A stretch of DNA of 64,000 nucleotides, taken from positions 223,132 through 287,131 of the forward strand of contig NZ_JACRYL010000005.1 of assembly GCF_014306625.1 (NCBI RefSeq). Reading direction: 5' to 3'. The translations under genes were made by a program, and so were the position numbers. This DNA comes from Pedobacter fastidiosus (GTDB lineage Bacteria > Bacteroidota > Bacteroidia > Sphingobacteriales > Sphingobacteriaceae). The stretch's first letter is position 1. The number at the start of each line of letters is the position of its first letter. The notes below the pieces were generated by a model, which was not told where the DNA came from, searched no databases, and saw only the letters and a program-made list of their open reading frames with translations. Below, piece by piece: positions 8,100-17,227 of this stretch.

Positions 8100-9560
8100 A
8101 TGGGATGTGGAAGTTGTTCAACAGGTGGTGGTTGCACCCCTAATGGATGCAAAAGTAATGGCTCATGTGGCACCGGTGGTTGCCAGACAATGGAAGTTCA
8201 CGATTGGTTATCCAATTTGGATATGCCCTCTAACTATAAACCTTTTCAGGTTACAGAAATAAAATTTAAAGGCTCTAGAAAAGAGTTTTTCCTTAATAAC
8301 GATAATATTTACCTAGAAATTGGGGAGTTGGTTGCTGTAGAAGGTCCAACCGGAGGTTTTGATGTTGGTCACGTTTCGCTTACAGGCGAATTGGTGCGCA
8401 TTCAAATGAAAAGACGCAAGACACCATTGGATCAGGTTACCAAAAAAATCTATCGTAAGGCTACAGAAGCTGATGTAGAAAAGTGGAATGCCGCCAAAGA
8501 AATGGAATGGGAAACCATGCATAAGGCTCGCAAATTAGCGCTCGATTTACGTTTGCAAATGAAAATTAGTGATGTAGATTATCAGGCAGATAAAACCAAA
8601 GCAACCTTTTTTTATACAGCCGATGGTCGTGTAGATTTTCGCGAACTCATAAAAAAAATGGCCGAAAATTTCCGAATTCGGATTGAAATGCGCCAGATTG
8701 GAATGCGCCAGGAAGCCGGTCGTTTAGGTGGAATTGGATCTTGTGGTCGCGAGTTGTGTTGCTCTACTTGGTTAACCAATTTTAAAACAGTTTCTACGGC
8801 TGCGGCTCGTTATCAAAACCTTTCTTTAAATACATTAAAGCTTGCTGGCCAATGCGGTAAGTTAAAATGTTGCTTAAATTACGAGCTTGATACTTACTTA
8901 GATGCCCTGAAGGATATTCCAGATCGCATTGAAAATTTAGATACGGAAGCAGGATATGCTCGTCACCAAAAAACAGATATTTTCAAAAAAATAATGTGGT
9001 TTAGTTATCAGGGCGATGAAAACTGGATTCCAGTTGCAGCGGCTCGTGTTAAAGAGATTATGGTGATGAATAAGGCAGGTAAAAAAGCACCTAATTTAAA
9101 AGAGGAAGCCATCCAAATTGCTGCGCCAGTTATTGTAGAGAAATCTTTTGATTACGAAAATGTGGTTGGTCAGGATAGTTTAACCCGTTTAGATGAACGT
9201 TCTAGAGGGAAAAATAATAATCAGAAAAACAATCGTAATAACAATCCAAATAGAAGAGATAGAATTCCTGCGGGAGATAAAAATGTTGCTCCAAATCAAA
9301 AACCACAGCAAGGTCAAAAACCCCAGCAAGCAGGGCCAAAACCAGCTCAGGGAAATGCTAAACCTCAGCCAAGACCTCAAAACGTACCTAAACCACAACA
9401 GCCTCAAGGGCAAAAACCTGTTGCTAAAGTAGAAGGTGAAGTGAGTGCTGAAGGTGTAAAGACTGAGCAGAGCAAAAACAAAAATAGAAACAATCGCAGA
9501 AAAAATAATAACCGCCGGAACAATAATAATGGCTCAGAAAATAAACCAGCTGCTGAATAA
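8100..9560 (+). CDS. ricT: RicT/PSP1-domain protein with Cys-rich N-terminus and disordered C-tail
   Basis: 486 residues. The first 28 residues are packed with Gly, Ser and six or more Cys (CGSC, GGCTPNGC, GTGGC). Residues ~45-270 carry the PSP1/RicT core: EIGELVAVEG, a central FRELIKKMAENFRIRIEMRQIGMRQEAGRLGGIG, then CGRELCCSTW and CGKLKCCLNYE. The last ~110 residues are low-complexity, rich in Asn, Gln, Pro and Lys. In Bacillus the RicT protein belongs to an iron-sulfur complex affecting RNase Y and RNA processing; the many Cys here are consistent with metal binding. It follows holB by 2 bases and overlaps gldH by 32 bases. Confidence 0.85.
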   Translation: MGCGSCSTGGGCTPNGCKSNGSCGTGGCQTMEVHDWLSNLDMPSNYKPFQVTEIKFKGSRKEFFLNNDNIYLEIGELVAVEGPTGGFDVGHVSLTGELVRIQMKRRKTPLDQVTKKIYRKATEADVEKWNAAKEMEWETMHKARKLALDLRLQMKISDVDYQADKTKATFFYTADGRVDFRELIKKMAENFRIRIEMRQIGMRQEAGRLGGIGSCGRELCCSTWLTNFKTVSTAAARYQNLSLNTLKLAGQCGKLKCCLNYELDTYLDALKDIPDRIENLDTEAGYARHQKTDIFKKIMWFSYQGDENWIPVAAARVKEIMVMNKAGKKAPNLKEEAIQIAAPVIVEKSFDYENVVGQDSLTRLDERSRGKNNNQKNNRNNNPNRRDRIPAGDKNVAPNQKPQQGQKPQQAGPKPAQGNAKPQPRPQNVPKPQQPQGQKPVAKVEGEVSAEGVKTEQSKNKNRNNRRKNNNRRNNNNGSENKPAAE

Positions 9561-10020
9561 AAAGTCTATTTTAGGATTTGGCTTTTTATTGGTTGCATCT
9601 CTAATTTTGGGATGCACCTCTAGCGTTATTGATTCCAATGTCGAAATCCCAGAACGTAAATGGACGTACAGAAACCACATTATTGCACCTTTCGAAATAA
9701 AGGATAGCAGTAAAGCATATAATATTTACTTCAAGTTAAGGCATACTGCCGATTATAAGTACGCTAACATTTTTGTTTTGGTGCATTTTAAGGATGGAAA
9801 AGGCAAAATAACAAGAAGGTATCAGTTCAAATTAGCTAAAAATGATGGTGAATGGCTAGGAAGTGGCTCTGGAAATGTGTTTACTTATGCCTTTCCAATG
9901 CTTACCAACTATCATTTCGCTCATAATGGGAAGTTTGAAATTGAAGTTGAACAAAATATGCGGGATAATCCTATCTTAGAAATTAGCGATGCTGGGGTTT
10001 TGGTAGAAGAGTCAAAATAA
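9529..10020 (+). CDS. gldH: Gliding motility lipoprotein GldH
   Basis: 163 residues with a lipoprotein signal (hydrophobic run then LGC at ~28-30). The mature part has the GldH pattern: EIPERKWTYRNHI near the start, YNIYFKLRHTADYKYANIFV in the middle and a C-terminal FEIEVEQNMRDNPILEISDAGVLVE. GldH is one of the lipoproteins needed for gliding motility in Flavobacterium and is conserved more widely in Bacteroidota, including non-gliding species. It begins inside the end of ricT (32-base overlap in another frame), which indicates translational coupling in a holB-ricT-gldH transcript. Confidence 0.88.
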   Translation: MAQKINQLLNKKSILGFGFLLVASLILGCTSSVIDSNVEIPERKWTYRNHIIAPFEIKDSSKAYNIYFKLRHTADYKYANIFVLVHFKDGKGKITRRYQFKLAKNDGEWLGSGSGNVFTYAFPMLTNYHFAHNGKFEIEVEQNMRDNPILEISDAGVLVEESK

Positions 10021-10146
10021 TCATGTTTTGCCTAAAGATCTTTGCCTTCAACTTAGTTGTTGTTAGTTGTCTCAGTGATTAAAATTCTGAACCCAAATTG
10101 TGTTCTCGTGCCTTCTTTCCGTGTAGTTTGTGGTTAATTAAGCTTC

Positions 10147-11448
10147 TTATAAATACTGCAACAGGCTTTCCAGCTTCATTCCTCTTGATCCCTTTAATAA
10201 AACCAGATGATCCTGAATAGGGTTTTCCTGCAAGTAAACTGATGCCTCATTTGGAGTTTCAAAAAACATTCCCTTGAATTGATCTTTAAAGGCATAAAAA
10301 TGCTTTCCAATAAAAATAAGTTCCGTTAAGCCACTTTCTGAAGCTTGTTTTACGATGAGTTCATGTTGTTCGGCTGATTCTGGCCCTAATTCAAACATAT
10401 CGCCTAAAATGGCTGTCTTTTTATTTGCAGTTAAAACCGAAATATTATTTAAAGCGGCTGTCATGCTACTTGGATTTGCATTGTAAAAATCGCAGATCAC
10501 GGTGTTTTTCTCGGTTTTGGTCAATTGAGAACGATTGTTTTTAGGCTGATAATTGGATAATCCAGTATTAATTTCGTCTGGATTTAGATCAAAGAAATCT
10601 CCAATGCAGATTGCAGCTAAAATATTTTCGAAGTTATAGCTTCCCGTTAAGTTGGTTTTAACACTTGATGAAAGATCATGATTGGTCCAATCTACTTCAA
10701 TAAAAGGATCGCTACTTTTTAAAGTTCCTTTAATGGTATTTCCATTTTCGGTTCCATAATATATCAATTTACGTAAACCTGCCGTTTGGCTCATTTCCAT
10801 TAAATAAGAATTGTCTCTGTTTATGAAAGTGTAACCTTGAGTCTCTTTAATATAAGCATAAAGCTCTGCTTTACCCTTCTTTACGCCTTCAAAACCGCCA
10901 AAACCATCTAAGTGAGCCATCCCAACATTGGTAATAATTCCATGAGTAGGTTGAGCAATGGTACACAAAAGCTCAATTTCTTTTTGATGGTTTGCGCCCA
11001 TTTCAATCACAGCAATTTCAACATCATCGTTAATAGATAATATAGAAAGCGGAACGCCGATGTGATTATTTAAATTTCCAAAGGTTGCGAAGGTTTTATA
11101 TCGCTCTGCCAAAACAGCGTTAACCAATTCTTTACTAGTCGTTTTACCATTACTTCCGGTTAGGCCAATTACAGGAATATTTAATTTTTTTCTATGGTGG
11201 CGAGCCAAATCCTGTAAGGAAGTCAAAACATCATCAACCAATAAGCAACGTTCATGCGTAGCAAATTCTGCTTCGTCGATTACCACAAAAGCGGCACCTT
11301 TTTCTAAAGCCTGATTGGCAAACTCATTCGCATTAAAATTATCGCCTTTTAGGGCAAAAAAGATACAACCATCACTAATGTTTCTGGTATCGGTAGAAAT
11401 TAATCTGCTTTCTAGGTAGTAACTGTATAATTTTTCGGTTGTAATCAT
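10147..11448 (-). CDS. murF: UDP-N-acetylmuramoyl-tripeptide--D-alanyl-D-alanine ligase
   Basis: 433 residues, the normal MurF length. Domains in order: an N-terminal UDP-binding domain (DTRNISDGCIFFALKGDNFNA), a central ATPase with P-loop GLTGSNGKTTSKELV (~98-112) and VIEMGANHQKEIE, and a C-terminal domain from FENILAAICIG through NNRSQ, DFYNANPSSM and LGDMFELG. The enzyme adds D-Ala-D-Ala to UDP-MurNAc-tripeptide in the cytoplasm, the last soluble step before lipid I. The gene is outside the usual dcw cluster here and is divergent from an M14 peptidase gene. Confidence 0.95.
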   Translation of the reverse strand: MITTEKLYSYYLESRLISTDTRNISDGCIFFALKGDNFNANEFANQALEKGAAFVVIDEAEFATHERCLLVDDVLTSLQDLARHHRKKLNIPVIGLTGSNGKTTSKELVNAVLAERYKTFATFGNLNNHIGVPLSILSINDDVEIAVIEMGANHQKEIELLCTIAQPTHGIITNVGMAHLDGFGGFEGVKKGKAELYAYIKETQGYTFINRDNSYLMEMSQTAGLRKLIYYGTENGNTIKGTLKSSDPFIEVDWTNHDLSSSVKTNLTGSYNFENILAAICIGDFFDLNPDEINTGLSNYQPKNNRSQLTKTEKNTVICDFYNANPSSMTAALNNISVLTANKKTAILGDMFELGPESAEQHELIVKQASESGLTELIFIGKHFYAFKDQFKGMFFETPNEASVYLQENPIQDHLVLLKGSRGMKLESLLQYL

Positions 11449-11533
11449 GCTTTTGGTAAAATATCTGCTGTAAAATTAAACTTTCGTAACAACAAAAAAC
11501 AAAATTAGTACATTAGTTGAAATTATTGTTTTT

Positions 11534-14029
11534 ATGAAGAAAAGCCTAACGTTCTGCCTGTTTTTTATTAGCTCAATTTTGTTTGTTCATGCTCAAGTAA
11601 AATCTCCAGATCAATTTCTAGGATATGAGTTGGGAAGTCATTTTACCCCTCACTTTAAAGTAGCTGAATATTTCAGACAAACAGCTTCAGCTTCAACAAA
11701 AAATATTAAACTTATTGAATACGGAAAAACCAATGAAGGCAGACCTTTAATGGTTGCAATAGTTTCATCGGCCGAAAATATTGCCAAGCTTGAACAAATT
11801 CGGACAAATAATTTGGCTTTGGCTGCTGGAACTTCAAATACAGTTGATTTAGCTTCCCAGCCTACTATTTTATGGTTAAGTTATAATGTTCACGGTAACG
11901 AGGCAAATTCTACCGAAACATCAATGAAAATGCTTTACACTTTAGCTTCAGGAACCAATCAACAGGCTAATGAATGGTTAAAGAATACGGTAGTTGTTAT
12001 CGATCCATGTTTAAATCCAGATGGAAGAGATCGTTATGTAAACTTCTTTAATAGTGTGGTTGGCAAAACGCCAAATTCTGATCCATCATCAAGAGAGCAT
12101 ATTGAACCTTGGCCTGGAGGAAGACCAAATCATTACTATTTCGATTTAAATAGAGACTGGGCTTGGCAAACACAAGTTGAAAGTCAGCAAAGATTGGCCA
12201 TTTATAACCAATGGATGCCACAAGTCCATGTAGATTTTCATGAACAGAGTTACAACGAACCTTATTATTTTGCTCCTGCAGCAGAACCCGTTCATCAAGA
12301 TATTACGCCTTGGCAGAAAAGTTTTCAAGTGGTTGTAGGGAAAAACAACGCAAAGTATTTTGATGCAGAAGGCTGGGGCTATTTTACCAAAGAGCGATTC
12401 GATTTGCTTTATCCATCTTATGGCGATACCTATCCTCTATATAATGGCTCAATCGGGATGACTTATGAGCAAGGTGGAATTAGAGCGGGTTTATCGGTAG
12501 TTACTAACGATGGTGATACTTTAACCTTGAAAGATCGGATAGCGCATCACTTTACAACGGGTATGTCTACAGTGGAAGTGACTTCTTTAAACCACAATAA
12601 ACTTTTAGATGAGTATAAAAAATACTTTCAGCAAGAATTAACAACATCGCCGGGCGTTTATAAAAGCTATGTTATTAAACCAACCAATTTATCGAGGTTA
12701 AAAAAATTGGCAGAATTATTAACTAAAAATAAAATAGAATTTGCTTACGGTGGAGATAAAACGGGAAGAGGTTACGATTACGATACACAGAAGGAGGATA
12801 ATTTTACTGTTGGCAGAAATGATCTGATTGTGAATATATTTCAATCTAAAGCGGTTTTAGCGAATGTGCTTTTAGAGCCTCAAACTTTTGTAACCGATTC
12901 TAACACGTACGATATTACTGCTTGGGCCTTACCTTATGTATATGGCTTAAAAGCTTATGCAAGTAAAGAAAGTTTCAAAGGGAAATACGCCACGATAGAA
13001 GAAAACAAAACGGCATCTAATAATATTGATAAACCTTTAGCTTGGTTATTTGGCTGGGGAAGTAGTGAGGATGCACAGGTTTTAATCGCTTTGCAAAAGG
13101 AAAATATTAAGGTTAGACAGGCAGATCAACCTTTTTCGGTAAATGGAAAAGATTATCCAGCCGGAACACTTATTGTTTTAAGAGTGGAGAATGAGAAACA
13201 GGTTAAAGAGGTTAAGAGCAAAGTTGTGAGCATTGCAACTGCTCTAGATAAACCTATTCAGGCGGTTACGAGTGGCTTTGTAGAAAAGGGAAAAGACTTT
13301 GGATCGAATGTTTACCCATTGTTGGTACAGCCAAAAATTGCGATTGTTTCGGGCAGTGAGGTTTCTTCTTTGGCTTTTGGTGAGGTTTGGTTCTACTTAG
13401 AGCACGATTTAAACTTAACGCCAAGCATCATCAACACGCGTGACATTAATAATTTAGATTTAAGTAAAATAAATACTTTGATTCTTCCAGATGGTAGTTA
13501 CAGCGCTCTAATTGGCGATGGTTTAACGGCTTGGTTAAATAAAGGCGGCAAGCTTATTTTAATGGAAGATGCTATTGAAGGTGTTTTAGAGAAAAAAGGT
13601 TTCGACATTAAGAAGAAAGAAGGTGTAGTTAAAAAAGATGAAAAACCTGAACCGAGCAAACTTCTTTTTAAGGATAAAGATAAAGACGATTACGAAACAA
13701 CCATCCCAGGTGCAATTTATAGAATCAATTTAGATGCTACCCACCCATTTTCTTATGGTTTAGGCAAATCATACTACAGCTTAAAAACAGATCGTAAAAT
13801 TTACGAGCCTTTTGTTAAGGGCTGGAATGTGGGTTTGGTAAACGATAAAAGTTTAATGGCGGGTGTAGTTGGTAAAAAGGCTAGAGAAGAACTTAAAACC
13901 GGTTTGTTAATAGGTGTTCAAGATTTTGGTCGTGGCCAAGTTGTTTACTTAGCTAATGATCCGCTTTTCAGAAATTTCTGGGAAGGAGGCAAAACTTTGT
14001 TCGGGAATGCTATTTTTTGTAGTTATTAA
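11534..14029 (+). CDS. Secreted M14-family zinc carboxypeptidase-like protein
   Basis: 831 residues with a signal peptide (MKKSLTFCLFFISSILFVHAQ). Residues ~40-340 form the M14 metallocarboxypeptidase domain: the HxxE zinc site is in YNVHGNEANSTE, the third ligand His is in VHVDFHEQSYNEPYY, and MTYEQGG contains the likely catalytic Glu. The C-terminal ~350 residues resemble a glutamine-amidotransferase-like/Rossmann domain (IAIVSGSEVSSLAFGEVWFYLEHD, INTLILPDGSYSAL, GGKLILMEDAIE). This long M14 type is common in Bacteroidota. It stands just upstream of the SusCD block, so it may help supply peptides to it (inference). A terminator-like hairpin follows. Confidence 0.85.
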   Translation: MKKSLTFCLFFISSILFVHAQVKSPDQFLGYELGSHFTPHFKVAEYFRQTASASTKNIKLIEYGKTNEGRPLMVAIVSSAENIAKLEQIRTNNLALAAGTSNTVDLASQPTILWLSYNVHGNEANSTETSMKMLYTLASGTNQQANEWLKNTVVVIDPCLNPDGRDRYVNFFNSVVGKTPNSDPSSREHIEPWPGGRPNHYYFDLNRDWAWQTQVESQQRLAIYNQWMPQVHVDFHEQSYNEPYYFAPAAEPVHQDITPWQKSFQVVVGKNNAKYFDAEGWGYFTKERFDLLYPSYGDTYPLYNGSIGMTYEQGGIRAGLSVVTNDGDTLTLKDRIAHHFTTGMSTVEVTSLNHNKLLDEYKKYFQQELTTSPGVYKSYVIKPTNLSRLKKLAELLTKNKIEFAYGGDKTGRGYDYDTQKEDNFTVGRNDLIVNIFQSKAVLANVLLEPQTFVTDSNTYDITAWALPYVYGLKAYASKESFKGKYATIEENKTASNNIDKPLAWLFGWGSSEDAQVLIALQKENIKVRQADQPFSVNGKDYPAGTLIVLRVENEKQVKEVKSKVVSIATALDKPIQAVTSGFVEKGKDFGSNVYPLLVQPKIAIVSGSEVSSLAFGEVWFYLEHDLNLTPSIINTRDINNLDLSKINTLILPDGSYSALIGDGLTAWLNKGGKLILMEDAIEGVLEKKGFDIKKKEGVVKKDEKPEPSKLLFKDKDKDDYETTIPGAIYRINLDATHPFSYGLGKSYYSLKTDRKIYEPFVKGWNVGLVNDKSLMAGVVGKKAREELKTGLLIGVQDFGRGQVVYLANDPLFRNFWEGGKTLFGNAIFCSY

Positions 14030-14064
14030 ATCTTTAAAAGTATTCTTAATAGGATTAAAAAACA

Positions 14065-14104
14065 GACAAAACACATCAAACTAAGATTTGTTTTGTCATT
14101 TTTT
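14065..14104 (+). terminator. Terminator-like hairpin after the M14 peptidase gene
   Basis: GACAAAAC (14065-14072) pairs with GTTTTGTC (14090-14097), followed by a T-rich run, 36 bases past the stop. Confidence 0.6.
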
Positions 14105-14130
14105 GTGTTAATTGTTAAAAATTGTTAAAA

Positions 14131-14138
14131 TAAATTTG
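14131..14138 (+). promoter_or_regulatory. Candidate -7 promoter element for the first SusCD pair
   Basis: TAAATTTG, an exact TAnnTTTG match, 66 bases before the SusC ATG at 14205, with a TTG 16 bases further upstream at 14112-14114 as a possible -33 element. Confidence 0.45.
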
Positions 14139-14204
14139 GTGGTATTGCCAACTAACTATATTTTAGCGCATTATTAATTTAATTAACTAACCTATTTTCA
14201 AATT

Positions 14205-17200
14205 ATGAAAAAACTTCTACAAAGTTTGTTCATTCTTATGTTCTTTGCTTTTTCGGCAATGGCACAAGACCGAACAATTACCGGTACAGTTACATCATCT
14301 GATGACAAAGCAGCAATCCCTGGTGTGTCTGTCTTTGTAACTGGTACAAAAATCGCTACTCAAACTGCAGCAAACGGTACATTTACCATTAGTGTGCCTG
14401 CAAGTGCAACATCATTAACTTTTAGGTTTATTGGCTTTGCTACTAAAACCGTAACTCTTGCTGGTAAAACTAACATTAGCGTTGCTTTAGATGGTGATGC
14501 AGAATCTCTTTCTGAGGTTGTAGTAACAGGTTACCAAACAGTTGCCAGAAAAGATTTAGTTGGTAATGTTTCTACCATCCAATCAAAGGAGGTTTCTCAG
14601 AAACCATCAATGACTTTACCTCAATTACTTCAAGGTAAAGCAACTGGTCTTCAGGTTACTGGTGCTAGTGGTCGCCCAGGTGCTACTGCGTACATCAAAA
14701 TTCGTGGTGTAGGCTCTTTGGGTGCTGGTACTGATCCTTTAATTTTATTAGATGGAGTTCAAATCAATTCATCAGCTTACAGTTCATTGAATCCAAATGA
14801 CATTGAAGATATTTCAATTTTGAAAGATGCTTCTTCAACATCAATCTATGGATCAAGAGCAGCAAATGGTGTTATTGTAATCAAAACCAAACTTGGAAAA
14901 CCAGGTTCGGAGCCGATTCTACAGTATTCATTTCAATATGGTAAATCTGAAACTCAAGATTTAAAGAATGTAACACTAATGACTGCTGCTGAAAAACTTC
15001 AGTATGAGTATGAATTAGAATACACAAATGCAAACCTTATTGCAAACGGTATTAAGGATATCACAGCCTTAACGCCAGCAGCACGCCAAAGTGCCTGGGA
15101 TAATTTAATTTCAAAAGGCGCTGGTGATTGGTCTAAATATTTATTGCAAAAAGGTACAGTAAGAAGCCATGAGGTATCTCTTACAGGTGCTGATTCCAAA
15201 ATAAGATATTTCTTATCATTAAATAGCACAGATAACGACGGTACTGAAATTCTATCTTTTTTTAACAGAAAAGGTGGCCGTTTAAATGTTGAGTATCAAG
15301 CTAAAGACTGGTTTAAAATGGGAACTAACATTGGCTTGACAACATCAAAAGAAAGACAAGTTAGAGAGCCATTCAATACTCAAAACCTTTACGCATCGGT
15401 ATTTTTATATAATCCTTACGAGCCAGTTTTAAATCCAGATGGATCTTATAACATTACAAATGTAGGTTTCTCATCTATCGAAGGTTCTACAAATAACCCT
15501 GTAACTATTGATAGAATTAATAGCTACGGTACCCTTTATGCTGAAGGAAAGTTTTTAAAACACTTAACTATTCGTAGTCAGGCTGCAGTAAATTACAATT
15601 TATTTAAATATCAAAGTTATTTGAAACCAGGATCTAACCTTGCCGTTTTGTTGGGATACAACCAAAAGAACGATCAAGGAAACCAGGATTTCTTTTACAC
15701 TTTAACAAATACTGCTAACTGGAATCAAACTTTTGGTGGAAAACATAACATTAATATTTTAGCAGGACAGGAGTTTAGTAGAGATAACATCTATTCTTAT
15801 TCATTAACAGGAAGAAATTTCCCTACTGCGTCTGTTGAAACTTTAGAAAATGCTTCAACACCTACCGTTGCTTCAACTTCAATTTCGGAATATGCGCTTG
15901 AGTCTTATTTCGGAGCAGCTAACTATAATTACGATGGTAAATATTATTTATCAGGATCGTTAAGAAGAGATGGTTCATCTAGATTTGGTGCCAATAACAA
16001 ATACGCTAACTTCTGGTCTGTAGGTGCAAGATGGAATATCCTTAAAGAAAAATTCATTAACGTTAACTGGTTAAATGAATTGGCAATTAGAGGTTCAGTA
16101 GGTACAACAGGTAACAATAACATTGGTAACTATACCAATTTAGGTACTTATGCACTAAATGTTAAATATAACGATTTGCCTGCTGCAGCACCTTTTGTAT
16201 TACCAAATCCAGATTTGACATGGGAAACCTCCACTCAATATGATGGTTCCATTACTTTCGCTGTATTAGATTCGCGTTTAAGTGGTGAATTTGGTTACTA
16301 TTCGAGAGATACTAAAAACCTATTATATCCAGTAAACGTTTCTGCAACAACTGGTTTCACATCTTATCAAGGTAACATTGGTAGTATGAACAATAAAGGT
16401 ATTGAAGCATCTTTAACTGGAGTTGTATTCAAAAATGCAGATTGGAATATCAGCTTAATGGCTAACATCTCAACTGTTAAAAATAAAATTACAAGCTTAT
16501 ATGCTGATGATCAACCAGCAACTGCATCAGGCGGTATTGGTAGATTCAAAATAGGGGAGGCAGCAAATACCTACTTTTTGGTGAAATGGGCAGGAATAAA
16601 TCCAGCAAACGGTAAAAACCAATTCTACAATAAAGATGGTTCTATTACTGAAACTTATTCATCTAGTCAGGCACAAATTTTATCTGGTAAATCTCCGATC
16701 CCTACACACTACGGTACTTTCGGTGCAGATGTAAGATATAAAGATTTTGACTTGTCAGCAAGGTTCTACTATACAGGTGGTAACTACATCATGAACTATA
16801 TGGATCAAGTAAATGCTTCTGATGGTGAAAACGTAAACAATAACCAGTATACTTCTGCTTTCGATTATTGGAAGAAACCTGGTGATTTGGTACGTTATGC
16901 TAATCCATTAGATGGAAGTCAAAACACAACTTACGACACAGATAAATATCTAGAAAAAGGAAATTATCTTTCTCTAAGAGATGTAACTGTTGGATATACA
17001 CTTCCAATTAAATATGCAAAATATATTAAATCTCGCGGTGTAAGAGTGTTTTTCCAAGCAACCAATTTGGCGCTATGGACTAAATTTAGAGGCATTCCAG
17101 AAGTTGGTGAAGCAAACAGAGAAACAACTGTTTTTGCTGGAACTTATAACCTTTATGGCTATCCTCCAATCAAATCTTACAATTTCGGTATAGACGTTAG

Positions 17201-17207
17201 ATTTTAA
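14205..17207 (+). CDS. SusC/RagA-family TonB-linked outer membrane protein (module 1)
   Basis: 1000 residues. Signal peptide MKKLLQSLFILMFFAFSAMAQ, then a carboxypeptidase-regulatory-like domain (~22-105, RTITGTVTSSDD...PGVSVFVTGT), a TonB plug domain (~110-230, with SEVVVTGYQT, IKIRGVGSLGAGTDPLILLDGV and LKDASSTSIYGSRAANGVIVIKTK) and a beta-barrel ending in YNFGIDVRF. SusC proteins import oligomers across the outer membrane with a SusD lid, powered by TonB. The SusD partner begins 21 bases downstream. No sugar-degrading gene is nearby and an M14 peptidase precedes it, so a peptide ligand is possible but unproven. Confidence 0.95.
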   Translation: MKKLLQSLFILMFFAFSAMAQDRTITGTVTSSDDKAAIPGVSVFVTGTKIATQTAANGTFTISVPASATSLTFRFIGFATKTVTLAGKTNISVALDGDAESLSEVVVTGYQTVARKDLVGNVSTIQSKEVSQKPSMTLPQLLQGKATGLQVTGASGRPGATAYIKIRGVGSLGAGTDPLILLDGVQINSSAYSSLNPNDIEDISILKDASSTSIYGSRAANGVIVIKTKLGKPGSEPILQYSFQYGKSETQDLKNVTLMTAAEKLQYEYELEYTNANLIANGIKDITALTPAARQSAWDNLISKGAGDWSKYLLQKGTVRSHEVSLTGADSKIRYFLSLNSTDNDGTEILSFFNRKGGRLNVEYQAKDWFKMGTNIGLTTSKERQVREPFNTQNLYASVFLYNPYEPVLNPDGSYNITNVGFSSIEGSTNNPVTIDRINSYGTLYAEGKFLKHLTIRSQAAVNYNLFKYQSYLKPGSNLAVLLGYNQKNDQGNQDFFYTLTNTANWNQTFGGKHNINILAGQEFSRDNIYSYSLTGRNFPTASVETLENASTPTVASTSISEYALESYFGAANYNYDGKYYLSGSLRRDGSSRFGANNKYANFWSVGARWNILKEKFINVNWLNELAIRGSVGTTGNNNIGNYTNLGTYALNVKYNDLPAAAPFVLPNPDLTWETSTQYDGSITFAVLDSRLSGEFGYYSRDTKNLLYPVNVSATTGFTSYQGNIGSMNNKGIEASLTGVVFKNADWNISLMANISTVKNKITSLYADDQPATASGGIGRFKIGEAANTYFLVKWAGINPANGKNQFYNKDGSITETYSSSQAQILSGKSPIPTHYGTFGADVRYKDFDLSARFYYTGGNYIMNYMDQVNASDGENVNNNQYTSAFDYWKKPGDLVRYANPLDGSQNTTYDTDKYLEKGNYLSLRDVTVGYTLPIKYAKYIKSRGVRVFFQATNLALWTKFRGIPEVGEANRETTVFAGTYNLYGYPPIKSYNFGIDVRF

Positions 17208-17227
17208 TTAAAATTAGAAAAGGAATT

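Noticed and set aside
9193..9432. Open frames on both strands inside the low-complexity end of ricT
   Set aside because: They are shadows of the A-rich Asn/Gln/Pro coding tract and have no family features.
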